Assembly: GCF_027579695.1 (NCBI RefSeq)
Contig: NC_083596.1
Coordinates: forward strand, 15,711,759-15,775,758
Direction of reading: 5' to 3'
Length of the DNA stretch: 64,000 bases
Source of the DNA: Neoarius graeffei
Lineage: Eukaryota; Chordata; Actinopteri; Siluriformes; Ariidae
The notes under the pieces were generated by a model. That model saw only the letters and a program-made list of their open reading frames with translations, was not told where the DNA came from and made no database searches. Positions 51,441 through 63,431 of the stretch are shown here, piece by piece. The translations under genes and the position numbers were made by a program. How positions within the stretch are numbered: position 1 is the first letter of the stretch; every line of letters begins with the position of its first letter.

Positions 51441-52088
51441 GTTCACTGGCTTCCAGTAAGCTACAGAATTGACTTTAAAGCATTGCTGCTGGTGTACAAA
51501 TCTCTAAATGGTACAGGGCCCAATTACCTCTCTGATATGTTGCAGCGGCCTAACCCAATCAGATCTACCAGATCGCAACAGAAAAATTTACTATTAAAAC
51601 CAGTTGTTAAAACAAAGTGTGGTGAAGCAGCTTTTAACTACTATGCAGTACAGCTATGGAACCAACTGCCAGAGGACATTAAAAATGCTCCTGCTGTTGG
51701 CAGCTTCAAATCTAGGTTAAAGACCAAGCTGTTCTCAGATGCTTTCTGTTAAATAATTAATATTTTTACATTTTTTATAATCTTTACTTTCTCTGCATGT
51801 TTTAAATTTACTTAAATTTTATTCTATTTTATTCAGCTGGTTTCTTTTTCTTTTTCTCCTTTTTTCTTTTTGGCATTTTATTATTTTATTTCTACTATTG
51901 TTTAATTCTTATTATTTTCTTTTAATTATTTTAATTCTTTTAATTAATTGTTTTAGATTAAAAATAAAATTATTTTATGTAATTTTATTTCTCTATTGTT
52001 TACTGTTTTTGTTTTTGCTTCTGTAAAGCACATTGAACTGCCATTGTGTATGAAATGTGCTATATAAATAAACTTGCCTTGCCTTGCC
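51441..52088 (+). mobile_element. L2-type LINE 3' end with TTAGA target duplication
   Basis: Open frame from the 5' truncation: LLVYKSLNGTGPNYLSDMLQ, GEAAFNYYAVQLWNQLPEDI and FKSRLKTKLFSDAFC, the L2 reverse-transcriptase C-terminus. AT-rich 3' UTR and (TGCCT)n tail. TTAGA on both sides, and the host repeat reads straight through without it elsewhere. Confidence 0.85.
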
Positions 52089-53228
52089 TTAGAATGGAAA
52101 ATGTTATTTTGACTGAAAGGTTGACCTTTCTGGTAACCTTGACTTTCACCTTGACCCGATTACCCCCAAAATTTAATCAGGTAATCTATGGACCATTTCA
52201 CACCTACCCTGAAAATTTGAAGTCAATCGGTGTAACCGTCTAGATGCTAGATTGTTAACAGACAGATAGACAGACACAAACAAACAAGGTCAAAGGTCAT
52301 GGTGCCAAATGAAAACCCATATATGACTTCCTATATGTTGATAGTGATAAACATCTCTCTATCTTTAACCATTTTCGAGTTATAATGGAAGATATGCAAA
52401 TTTTAGCAATGACCTTGACCCCCCCAACATTTGACCCCCAACCGCTAAGAAAACTATGAGAGATCCCCCATCATGTAGCATTTCAATGGAAGCAGAATTA
52501 AAAGATGAACACTTTAGAATTGGTTTGAAGTAAATATGATGAATATAAAGGAAAAAAAGATTTTGACCTTTCTGGTGACCTTGACCTTAACTGGATGACC
52601 CTCAAAATGTTGGAGGCTCTATTTGAGACCAATGCCCATCTATCCTGAAAGTTTCATGAAGCTGTTTTCCCATAATGTTACTAATAATAAAACAAAGAAA
52701 CCCCACCGAAAACAATACCTCACCCCCTGATGGACTCCGTCCCGGGTGAGGTAACAAAGAATGAAGTATTATTTAGAAAGAAATAACATTCAAAAGGTAT
52801 GTCTCATGAAATAGCCTGAAGTTAAACTGACAGAAAAAAAAAAAAAATCAGCCTGCCCTCCTGCTTTACACTTTGAGAAATCTAGTAGCTGTGAACCACA
52901 AGACTAACACTCAGTGGAAGCAAAGTGGTAGCAAATCTCACCAGTCCATAGCAATCAGTGCCATCCTGATTTACTTATCATATTTCTCAAAGTGCAAAAT
53001 TAAATAATTAATGCAGGCTTAACAGCTCAGATTTCGTTCTAAAGATCAGATTTTACGGTTTTGATAAACCTTGTTGCCTTGTGGATCCGGAATTCTGTTA
53101 CACACTGTCAGAAATAGAAGTACAGAAGGAGTCAGTTTCGGTCCCCCAAGATACAATCTACACTAATGTACCTCCGAGGGCTCACTGTTGGACCTCAAGG
53201 TACCTTTTTAGGGCCAAAAAGCTACATA

Positions 53229-54811
53229 CAGTGGGGCAAAAAAGTATTTAGTCAGTCACCAATTGTGCAAGTTCTCCCACTTAAAAAGATGAGAGAGAGA
53301 GGCCTGTAATTTTCATCATAGGTACACTTCAACTATGAGAGACAAAATGAGAGAAAAAAATCCAGAAAATCACATTGTCTGATTTTTAAAGAATTTATTT
53401 GCAAATTATGGTGGAAAATAAGTATTTGGTCAATAACAAAAGTTCATCTCAATACTTTGTTATACTGTATACCTTTTGTTGGCAATGACAGAGGTCAAAC
53501 GTTTTCTGTAAGTCTTCACAAGGTTTTCACACACTGTTGCTGGTATTTTGGCCCATTCCTCCATGCAGATCTCCTCTAGAGCAGTGATGTTTTGGGGCTG
53601 TCGCTGGGCAACACGGACTTTCAACTCCCTCCAAAGATTTTCTATGGAGTTGAGATCTGGAGACTGGCTAGGCCACTCCAGGACCTTGAAATGCTTCTTA
53701 CGAAGCCACTCCTTCGTTGCCCGGGCGGTGTGTTTGGGATCATTGTCATGCTGAAAGACCCAGCCACGTTTCATCTTCAATGCCCTTGCTGATGAAAGGA
53801 GGTTTTCACTCAAAATCTCACGATACATGGCCCCATTCATTCTTTCCTTTACACGGATCAGTCGTCCTGGTCCCTTTGCAGAAAAACAGCCCCAAAGCAT
53901 GATGTTTCCACCCCCATGCTTCACAGTAGGTATGGTGTTCTTTGGATGCAACTCAGCATTCTTTCTCCTCCAAACACGACAAGTTGAGTTTTTACCAAAA
54001 AAGTTCTATTTTGGTTTCATCTGACCATATGACATTCTCCCAATCCTCTTCTGGATCATCCAAATGCTCTCTAGCAAACTTCAGACGGGCCAGGACATGT
54101 ACTGGCTTAAGTAGGGGGACACATCTGGCACTGCAGGATTTGAGTCCCTGGCGGCGTAGTGTGTTACTGATGGTAGCCTTTGTTACTTTGGTCCCAGCTC
54201 TCTGCAGGTCATTCACTAGGTCCCCCCGTGTGGTTCTGGGATTTTTGCTCACCGTTCTTGTGATCATTTTGACCCCACGGGGTGAGATCTTGCGTGGAGC
54301 CCCAGATCGAGGGAGATTATCAGTGGTCTTGTATGTGTTCCATTTTCTAATAATTGCTCCCACAGTTGATTTCTTCACACCAAGCTGCTTACCTATTGCA
54401 GATTCAGTCTTCCCAGCCTGGTGCAGGTCTACAATTTTGTTTCTGGTGTCCTTTGACAGCTCTTTGGTCTTGGCCATAGTGGAGTTTGGAATGTGACTGT
54501 TTGAGGTTGTGGACAGGTGCCATTAATACAGGTAACGAGTGGAGGACAGAGGAGCCTCTTAAAGAAGTTGTTACAGGTCTGTGAGAGCCAGAAATCTTGC
54601 TTGTTTGTAGGTGACCAAATACTTATTTTACCGAGGAATTTACCAATTAATTCATTAAAAATCCTACAATGTGCTTTCCTGGATTCTTTCCCCCCATTCT
54701 GTCTCTCATAGTTGAAGTGTACCTATGATGAAAATTACAGGCCTCTCTCGTCTTTTTAAGTGGGAGAACTTGCACAATTGGTGGCTGACTAAATACTTTT
54801 TTGCCTCACTG
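53229..54811 (-). mobile_element. Tc1-like element family C
   Basis: Termini CAGTGGGGCAAAAAAGTATT and the inverse of TTTTTTGCCTCACTG, TA on both sides, long inverted repeats (AATTGTGCAAGTTCTCCCAC at both ends). Best preserved Tc1 here. Confidence 0.92.
53460..54477 (-). pseudogene. Tc1 transposase, family C, nearly intact, one frameshift
   Basis: From 54477: [40 protein letters not shown] (helix-turn-helix), [18 protein letters not shown], first Asp in [11 protein letters not shown] at 53992. A frameshift in an A-run near 54000 breaks the frame. The second part has [25 protein letters not shown] (second Asp) and [13 protein letters not shown] (Glu), ending IANKRYTV. About 340 residues, full family length; DD34E residues all kept. 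Inactive by one indel as read. Confidence 0.92.
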
Positions 54812-54927
54812 TATATGGTCCGAAGCAATATATAAAGTGTACAGATGAGTACCTTAGAGGGTACTGTCCCAATGACAACCCGTTGTACCCTTAAAAGTAC
54901 AATAATGTACTTTATTTTCTTAGAGTG

Positions 54928-55436
54928 CAGGGATAAAAGATCAGGAAATTATCTTTTCTTTAAAAACAGATAAAAGAGTGGCTACACTTGGCACAAAATG
55001 CCACTGTAAACCTGACCAGGATAAAGTGCTTACTGAAGATGAACAAACTAAAACATCTTCTGACTATATTCCTCATTTCCAGACCAGTATTTACGTCTGT
55101 ATTTATGCATAAACAACCACGAATCATACACACACTTTTAACAGACTTTTTTTTTAAATATAAAATGTTTTCTTTAAAAGTAGTACGATTTTTTTTTTCC
55201 TGCAAAACACTGGTTGCAAAATCATTGGCACCCCCACAGAGCCTTTCCCAGGAACACTGTGTGTGAGGCAGGAATGCACCCTCAGTAGGATTCCAGTTCA
55301 TCACAGGACACGATGTACACACATTCACATCAATTTAGCATATCCAATCAACCCGTATACATGCTTTTGGGAGGTTGAAGGAAACCAGAGAATCTGGAGG
55401 AAACCCGTCTTCTGGAGCTGTGAGGCAAAAATGCTA
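54928..55436. repeat. Old SINE-like fragment; otherwise nothing seen
   Basis: 55240-55410 (CCCAGGAACACTGTGTGTGA, TTTTGGGAGGTTGAAGGAAA) is related to 40236-40460. No exon. Confidence 0.4.
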
Positions 55437-55463
55437 CATTCTAAGAAAATAAAGTACATTATT

Positions 55464-56682
55464 CTATCCACGTTCACTGGATATGAGCAATCGCACGCTC
55501 TGATTGGCTACTCTACTACAAGGCTATTAGCTCATATACCGTGAGTAGAGAAAAACAAAATGGTGGAGCGTGTTGCTGACGCAACCGAGGATGAAATAAA
55601 AACTACTCGAAATAAAAAAAAAAACCCAAAAAACTAGATAGAACTCGATGCCAACGGCGTCGATGGGGATGCCTCTGCCCGGTAGACTACACGCCTTATT
55701 AAGTTGTGATTTGGGGATGGACATTTGACCTCACAGTAATCTTGACCTGGTGAAATTATTTGTATTAGCCTTGGAGATCTTGTGTTCACAAGGTTTTTGG
55801 ACAGACATTTGACCTCACAGTGACCTTGACCTTAGACCTTTTGACCTCAAAATCTAATCAGTTTATCTTTGTCCCCAAATGCACAAATGGTGAAAGTTTG
55901 GTGAAATTCCTTTCATCTGCTTTGGAGATCTTGTGTTCACAAGGTTCTCAGACAGACATTTGACCTCACAGTGACCTTGACCTTAGACCTTTTGATCTCA
56001 AAATCTAATCAGTTTATCTTTGTCCCCAAATGCACAAATGGTGAACGTTTGGTGAAATTCCTTTCATCTGCCTGGGAGATATTGTGTTCACAAGGTTTCA
56101 GGACAGACATTTGACCTCACAGTGACCTTGACCTTAGACCTTTTGATCTCAAAATCTAATCGGTTCATGTTTGTCCCAAAGTGCACAAATGGTGAAAGTT
56201 TGGTGAAATTCCTTTCATCAGCCTTTGAGATATCGCGTTCACAAGGTTTCGGGACGGATGGATGGACGGACAGACGCAAGGACGGACAACCCAAAAACAT
56301 AATGCCTCCTGCACCTTACGGTGGCGGAGGCATAATAAAAAGCAACAAAACATGGAATAAAAGTATTTGATGGTATACTAAACACCATTGTTTTTTATTT
56401 TTCAAGAATTATTATCGGATTTTTCACAAATTGCTATTGTGATTTCGCCGGTTTGTTTACATTTTAAGCAGAAATGATTTTGTTGGACATTTTGTATAAA
56501 AAGTTTTGATTTATCAAATTTGCGAAAAATAAAAATGCTCTGTTTCTCAAAATCCAGTGAATGTGGATAGAATAAAAGTTATTCCACTCAATCTTGTCGT
56601 ACATGGCTTATAGTCAAGTCGGTGCTACGTGCTTCATCGGCTATCAGCTCATGTACGACTTGATTTTGTGGAATAACTGTTA
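55464..56682 (+). mobile_element. Element D, copy D2
   Basis: Starts CTATCCACGTTCACTGG; subterminal inverse ATCCAGTGAATGTGGATAG at 56552-56570; hairpin 56578-56677; exact 6-bp duplication ATTATT (55458-55463, 56683-56688). A GACCTT-rich repeat (about 55636-56336) is inserted in it. Confidence 0.75.
55636..56336. repeat. GACCTT-rich repeat inside D2
   Basis: Three tandem copies of about 180 bp, each with GACATTTGACCTCACAGTGA and CAAAATCTAATC. Ends GGACGGACAACCC and GGTGGCGGAGGCATAAT. Class unknown. Confidence 0.7.
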
Positions 56683-56917
56683 ATTATTGTACTTTTAAAG
56701 GTACAATGGCTTGTCACTGGGAGAGTACCGTCCCTCTAAGGGACTTATTTGTACCCTTTATATACTGCTTGGGAACATATATGTCGCTTTTTGGCCCTAA
56801 AAAGGTACTGGACCTTGAGGTCCAGTAACAAGCCCTAGGGTTAAGTTACACATTAATGTAGAATGTACCTTGGGGGACAGAAATGGGCTCCTCCTGTACC
56901 ACTATTTCTAACAAGTG

Positions 56918-57655
56918 TACACGCTGCACCATCACACCATCAAATTGCTTCTGTACATTTTTATAACCATTCCAAGACTTGTGCAGGTCAACACCCATCT
57001 TTTTGATGTTTGGTTTGCCCCATGGTGAAGGGAAAACAATCAGATTTTACATTCTGTGCAAACTTGTATTTGGTCAAAGCCAACAATAGAGTTATTCATT
57101 GAGAAAGTTAAAATGGAGATGAAAGCATGGAGATCACACAGGGTTTTGATGCAGATTTTTTTTTTTTTACAAGATCAAAGCAGACAATGCAGAAGGTGAG
57201 GCAGGAGATCAGGAAATGGAGTCCACTAGTAAAAGGCAAACTCATCATCTATACAGAACTAAATCCACAAAGTCAATCAGAACAAAGGCTCGGATACGAA
57301 CCAGGAGCGAGACGTTGCACTTCATTACAGAATGAATGCCTGGGTCATTTAAAGAGACTGTGCTGATCAAACATTGCTGATGGAGAATGGTGATGTGTGT
57401 CATGTGATATGGTTTGTTGTTTGTTAGCTCACTCAGGATTGTGGAATATGAAGTCTGTGTTATTGATTGATGCATGCCATAATTCCTTTTAAATATTTAC
57501 TTACGGGTGTGAACAGTTTTGTTAAGGAAATGGCATTTTAAAAAATGTCTTTACAAGATTTTTTTGTTTGTTTTTAGGAAATGTAAGTTGCTTCTCCAGA
57601 AAAAAAAAGTACAAAATATACAGATAAATATTTGGCTAAGTGGAGAGTATGACTC
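56918..57655. other. No gene seen
   Basis: AT-rich. No exon or element recognised. Confidence 0.5.
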
Positions 57656-58000
57656 TCCCTGTGTCCGAAATCGCTCCCTACTCACTATATAGTGAGGACG
57701 CCATTTTGTAGTGCTGCCCGAAACCTTAGTGAGGATTATTTACACCCTATATAGTGCACTCAAAGTATCCCACAATGCATCATGAAAAGTAGTGGTCACT
57801 AACCAAAGCAATATATCCCATCATGCATTGCGGTCGCACTGAAAGAAATCAAATTAAAAGTCTCAAATTTGATTTTATAAAAGGCAGCGGCAAAGAAGAA
57901 AGTATTCAGCGTTGATTTAAAAAAATTGAAAGATGCAGGTACTTTGTATTGATTAATGTGGGAAATACCCTAGTATAATATGGATTTATCACAAAAATAC

Positions 58001-58532
58001 ATATATATTATTTACCAGCTGGGAGGTCTGTATCATGAAATACCGTGACCGAGGTCTTGAAAATACTGGCCGAGGCCTCTGGTCCGAGGTCAGTATTTAA
58101 GGCCGAGGTCACGGTATTTCACCATACGGACCGACCTTAAGCTGGTAAATAATATATTTATTTTTTTCTTTACCAAATTCTAACAGAAAATGAGAGCACC
58201 CGAAAGGGAAACCATATTTCGAACAAACCTGCTACAAGCTCGTTTTCGGCTTTCTCCCGAAATGTTTTCTTTTATTTCGTCTTCATCAGGGTAGTAAAAC
58301 TTGCTTTCGCTGTGAACACAGTCGTTATCGCTATCCATGCTGTAAAATTAATGCTATTATACTGAGAAATGCGAAAATAAATGTTGACAAAAAATTGCTA
58401 CCATGTTTGTTGTTGTTGTGAACAAGCGAGTCTCCAAAGGTCCGTAACCGGGGTCCGGATCGTAGGATTCCGGACCGCTCACAAGCCAGTCAGAGAGCAT
58501 GATTTGATGGAAACCGGACCATGAAAAAAAAA
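58001..58532 (-). mobile_element. Element E, copy E2, inserted in F1
   Basis: Same left end (GGTCCGGTTTCCATCAAATC), acidic exon (start 58338) and 146-bp hairpin (58009-58155) as E1, without J. F2 reads through without it (TACATGCATGTGTTTATTA). Confidence 0.75.
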
Positions 58533-58698
58533 AATGCATGTATTTATTATTTTGAAAACCCACCAGCTGACTGATCTGGCACGTTTTAATCATGCCTTAG
58601 TAATGACGTAAATACCAGCGCAACGGACGAGTGTCCGAAAGCGTTTTTTCATTTTACCAATGAGCTCACTATATAATCCTCTATATAGTAATTCCCTA

Positions 58699-60303
58699 CA
58701 GTGGTGCTTGAAAGTTTGTGAACCCTTTATAATTTTCTATATTTCTGCATAAATATGACCTAAAACGTCATCAGATTTTCACACAAGTCCTAAAAGTAGA
58801 TAAAGAGAACCCAGTTAAACAAATGAGACAAAAATATTATACTTGGTCATTTATTGAGGAAAATGATCCAATATTACATATCTGTGAGTGGCAAAAGTAT
58901 GTGAACCTCTAGGATTAGCAGTTCATTTGAAGGTGAAATTAGAGTCAGGTGTTTTCAATCAATGGGATGACAATCAGGTGTGAGTGGGCACCCTGTTTTA
59001 TTTAAAGAACAGGGATCTATCAAAGTCTGATCTTCACAACACATGTTTGTGGAAGTGCATCATGGCACAAACAAAGGAGATTTCTGAGGACCTCAGAAAA
59101 AGCGTTATTGATGCTCATCAGGCTGGAAAAGGTTACAAAATCATCTCTAAAGAGTTTGGACTCCACCAATCCACAGTCAGACAGATTGTGTACAAACGGA
59201 GGAAATTCAAGACCATTGTTACCCTCCCCAGGATTGGTCGACCAACAAAGATCACTCCAAGAGCAAGGCGTGGAATAGTCGGCGAGGTCACAAAAGACCC
59301 CAGGGTAACTTCTAAGCAACTGAAGGCCTCTCTCACATTGGCTAATGTTAATGTTCATGAGTCCACCATCAGGAGAACACTGAACAACAATGGTGTTCAT
59401 GGCAGGGTTGCAAGGAGAAAGCCACTGCTCTCCAAAACAACACTGCTGCTCGTCTGCAGTTTGCTAAAGATCACGTGGACAAGCCAGAAGGCTACGGGAA
59501 AAATGTTTTGTGGACGGTTGAGACCAGAATAGAACTTTTTGATTTAAATGAGAAGCGTTATGTTTGGAGAAAGGAAACCACTGCATTCCAGCATAAGAAC
59601 TTTATCCCATCTGTGAAACATGGTGGTGGTAGTATCATGGTTTGGGCCTGTTTTGCTGCATCTGAGCCAGGACGGCTTGCCATCATTGATGGAACAATGA
59701 ATTCTGAATGATACCAGCGAATTCTAAAGGAAAATGTCAGGACATCTGTCCATGAACTGAATCTCAAGAGAAGGTGGGTCATGCAGCAAGACAACGACCC
59801 TAAGCACACAAGTCGTTCTACCAAAGAATGGTTAAAGAAGAATAAAGTTAATGTTTTGGAATGACCAAGTCAAAGTCCTGACCTTAATCCAATCGAAATG
59901 TTGTGGAAGGACCTGAAGCGAGCAGTTCATGTGAAGAAACCCACCAACATCCCAGAGTTGAAGCTGTTCTGTACGGAGGAATTGGCTAAAATTCCTCCAA
60001 GCCGGTGTGCAGGACTGATCAACAGTTACCGGAAACGTTTAGTTGCAGTTATTGCTGCAGAAGGGGGTCACACCGGATACTGAAAGCAAAGGTTCACATA
60101 CTTTTGCCACTCACAGATATGTAATATTGGATGATTTTCCTCAATAAATAAATGACCAAGTATAATATTTTTGCTTCATTTGTTTAACTGGGTTCTCTTT
60201 ATCTACTTTTAGGACTTGTGTGAAAATCTGATGATGTTTTAGGTTATATTTATGCAGAAATATAGAAAATTCTGAAGGGTTCACAAACTTTCAAGCACCA
60301 CTG
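58699..60303 (+). mobile_element. Tc1-like element family A, copy A4, inserted in F1
   Basis: 1.6 kb, family A ends, TA on both sides. F2 has the uninterrupted target (AATTCCCTGTATAGTG). Confidence 0.92.
59062..60083 (+). pseudogene. Tc1 transposase, family A4, broken
   Basis: [20 protein letters not shown] start. Open until an indel around 59435 in the linker. The first catalytic region reads WTVETRIELF, where other copies have [10 protein letters not shown], so the first Asp is lost. Further stops after GTMNSE and within the EWPSQ motif. C-terminal part from [10 protein letters not shown] to GGHTGY is intact. Confidence 0.9.
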
Positions 60304-60354
60304 TATATAGGGAGTAGGGAGTAGTGAACGAGTGAACGATTTCAGACACAGGGT

Positions 60355-61407
60355 AAGGGTTTTACTCAGCCTTTTTTTTTTTAAATGTGTTTTTATTATT
60401 GTCAAGTGGGTTTTATATTTAACTGCCAGCCACCACCTTCGTGACTGGGAAAAAAAAAAAATTGCTCCCATGGGATCCTGTAAGTCACGATTTACACCTC
60501 TGTGTTTGGTCTCCATGTAAACAATTTTTTTCTTTTATTAGGACAAAGTTATTATATTTGGTAATCAATTAAGCTACAGTATATCGAGATTAGATCATTT
60601 CCAATTTTTTATTATATCCACCATCCCTGACTGAATAACACCGAATAATACAATAATAATACAGTGACACCAAAAGCTGTGGGCTCACCTAATACAATAA
60701 GAAATTCACACATTCATTGATTCTTTACTTTCAGTCATCCTTTTCTCATCTCATTTCTCATCCAGTCAGTTCTATTCGGGGGGATTCCTGGCTAATACCA
60801 TGCAAGATTGTCAAAGGCAGTTAGAATACAACCGGCATTTGTTCTCTTTTGCTTCAGCTTCCTGTCTGAAGCTGTCTCTTTCAACCTTTCAACCTCTCAC
60901 ACACTCGCTGTCACCCCGCAAGCTGATAGACACACTGGGAAACAATGAACATTCCAGAAAACAGATAGAGAGATGAAGATACACACTGACTTCTTTTAGG
61001 ATGCCTAATGTATGGGCTTATCTCTACAGTAACACACACACAGATATACACAATCAAGCAGAACATCATGCCGCTTTAGTAGACTGAACATCTTGGAAAG
61101 TATTCAGGTCAGTAAGCAGATCAAATACACAAATTCCACCTGAAAGTGAAACGGAGCGAAAAAGCAAGACGGAGTGAAAGAACAGCGACAGATAAGAAGG
61201 GAGGGATGAGAACAATAAGGGCCAATTAAAGTTCGGATCGAGTTTAATGGTAAACCATTGTTTACAATCTTAAATTAACACAGACTGACTCTCTAGAGAA
61301 AAGAAACAGTCTCACAGCGGGTCCTTTCATCAATTTGCAAAGCTTTAAAAAGGAGATTTTTGGTGCTATTTATTGAAAAAAGAAACATTTGATTTAATAT
61401 ATATATA
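60355..61407. other. No gene seen
   Basis: AT-rich. No exon or element recognised. Confidence 0.5.
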
Positions 61408-61490
61408 TACACCATTCAAAAGTTTGGGGTCACCCAGACAATTCTGTGTTTCCCATGAAAAGTCACACTTTTATTTACCACCATAAGCAT
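61408..61490. mobile_element. Tc1-type element G, solo left end
   Basis: ACCATTCAAAAGTTTGGGGT through TTATTTACCACCATAAG, matching the left end of G2; adjoins F2, whose own left end is missing. Confidence 0.75.
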
Positions 61491-62018
61491 TTTGTAATGC
61501 TGTCCGAAACCTTAGTGAGGATTATTTACACCCTATATATATATAATATAATATAATATATATATATATAGTGCACTCAAAGTATCTCACAATGCATCAT
61601 GAAAAGTAGTCGTCACTAACCAAAGCAATGCGGTTGCGCTGAAAGAAATCAAATTAAAAGTCTCAAATTTGATTTAATAAAAGGCAGCGGCAAAGAAGAA
61701 AGTATTCAGCCTTGATTTAAAAGAACTGAAAGATGCAGGTACTTTGTATTGATTAATGTGGGAAATGCGCTCAGTATAATATGGATTTATCACAAAAGTA
61801 CATGCATGTGTTTATTATTTTGAAAACCCACCAGCCGGCTGATCTGGCACGTTTTAATTGTGCGACAGTAATGACGTAAATACCAGCGCGATGGACTAGT
61901 GTCCGAAAGCGTTTTTTTTTTTCATTTTACCAATGAGCTCACTATAAAGTCCTCTATATAGTAATTCCCTGTATAGTGAGTAGGGAGTAGTGAACGACTG
62001 AGCGATTTCGGACACAGG
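61491..62018. mobile_element. Element F, copy F2 (left end missing)
   Basis: Same body as F1 with right terminus TTTCGGACACAGGGT. A (TA)n expansion at 61535-61570 replaces CTATATAG. It shows the empty sites of E2 and A4. Confidence 0.75.
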
Positions 62019-62224
62019 GTGTATCTGAGTCCCAAACACTACTTGGAAGGCTGTTCTATAACGTAATTGAGGCACTGATATTCACTGAGTCTGAGGCGGA
62101 TAGTTGTTTTATTATAAATGCACAGGTGATTATTTCAAAAAATCCTATTAAAAATAATTTAACTCAAACTTCAAAAGCGGCGTGCAAATGTAATAACGGC
62201 ACAGCGCAGATTTGTGTCACTTAC

Positions 62225-62754
62225 ACTACCGTTCAAAAGTTTGGGGTCACCCAGACAATTTTGTGTTTTCCATGAAAAGTCACACTTTTATTACCCACCA
62301 TAAGTTGTAAAATGAATAGAAAATATAGTCAAGACATTTTTCTGGCCATTTTGAGCATTTAATCGACCCCACAAATTAATGTGATGCTCCAGAAACTCAA
62401 TCTGCTCAAAGGAAGGTCAGTTTTATAGCTTCTCTAAAGAGCTCAACTGTTTTCAGCTGTGCTAACATGATTGTACAAGGGTTTTCTAATCATCCATTAG
62501 CCTTCTGAGGCAATGAGCAAACACATTGTACCATTAGAACACTGGAGTGAGAGTTACTGGAAATGGGCCTCTATACACCTATGGAGATATTGCACCAAAA
62601 ACCACACATTTGCAGCTAGAATAGTCATTTACCACATTAGCAATGTATAGAGTGGATTTCTGATTAGTTTAAAGTGATCTTCATTGAAAAGAACAGTGCT
62701 TTTCTTTCAAAAATAAGGACATTTCAAAGTGACCCCAAACTTTTCAACGGTAGT
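62225..62754. mobile_element. Tc1-type element G2, 0.53-kb deletion derivative
   Basis: Ends CACTACCGTTCAAAAGTTTG and the inverse of ACTTTTCAACGGTAGTG with TA on both sides. The transposase gene is entirely lost. Confidence 0.8.
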
Positions 62755-63335
62755 GTATATAAAGCCCCTATTAGCATATTTCCTTTTGCTATTAGCAGGA
62801 GCTTCTGTGGTAAATTATCTATCAGCAACAGCAACGTTAGCAAAAAAGAGTTCCTTGAATTAGCACTATGCTAATGTCAGGCACTGCATTCCAGAAATAA
62901 ATTTAAAATTAACTTTTCTTGGTCACTCAGACTCTTTTCCTGAGGACAAACAGCATGTAAGCAGAGCACTTTATGTGTCAGGAGTTTTCCTTATGCTAAA
63001 AGGCAGAAATTAGCAAAAGACATGAATCATGACACACATTCAGACCTTTAAGAGTTTCTAAATATTGACATGAAATTGATGATCAGTCTGGAGCTTCTGT
63101 TTTTAAAGTAGGCAGCTAAATCTGACAAGAATTAAAGGTCATAGGCAAGGGTCGGAGGTGGAACGTAGAATATTAACTTTATTTTTATATTCCAAAAAGT
63201 GAATTCAATCTTCCTGGTGTCTAATTTGCACCCTAAAATTGAATAAAATGGTTAAAATATACTGGTTTGCACAAGTTCCGAAGGTTTGTTTACATCTCAC
63301 TTGTGCGCACTTTCACCGCCAGGGGACCGTCGTCG
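62755..63335. other. Upstream region of P2X7-like exon
   Basis: No repeat or exon recognised. The last 100 bp before the ATG are GC-richer and hold the CRE-like site. Confidence 0.4.
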
Positions 63336-63343
63336 TGACGTCA
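63336..63343. promoter_or_regulatory. CRE-like palindrome TGACGTCA upstream of the P2X7-like exon
   Basis: A perfect 8-bp CREB/ATF consensus lies 89 bp upstream of the ATG at 63432, in a locally GC-rich stretch (63300-63430). It could be a proximal promoter element. Function is inferred from the motif alone. Confidence 0.35.
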
Positions 63344-63431
63344 TTTAAGCCAAACAGACTGAGAGCAGGTCTGTGTTTACTTGCGAACTGAGCACACGTG
63401 TACGGACTTTGGTCGTGAGAGGTTGTGTAAA

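Larger units (their letters stand above)
50520..52760. repeat. GACCTTGACC-rich interspersed repeat, interrupted by L2 and a SINE
   Basis: Repeated blocks with GATCATGGTGCCAAATGAAA, ACCGTTTTTGAGTTAGAATG and GACCTTGACC. About four related 300-bp blocks. Ends near CCCTGATGGACTCCGTCCCG. Unclassified; related text at 55640-56336. Confidence 0.5.
53103..54927 (+). mobile_element. MITE family O, copy 2, interrupted by Tc1-C
   Basis: CACTGTCAGAAATA to TATTTTCTTAGAGTG. At 53160-53175 it carries the uninterrupted version of the TA where A1 entered copy 1. Confidence 0.75.
55437..56917 (-). mobile_element. MITE family O, copy 3, interrupted by element D2
   Basis: CATTCTAAGAAAATAAAG at the left, and ACTATTTCTAACAAGTG at the right, minus orientation. 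The break at ATTATT matches uninterrupted text of copies 1 and 2 (TACAATAATGTAC). Confidence 0.75.
57656..60354. mobile_element. Element F, copy F1, with E2 and Tc1-A4 inside
   Basis: Inverted termini (T)CCCTGTGTCCGAAATCGCT and GATTTCAGACACAGGG with subterminal CTACTCACTATATAG. Without the inserts it is about 0.56 kb. Sibling F2 is uninterrupted. Confidence 0.7.
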
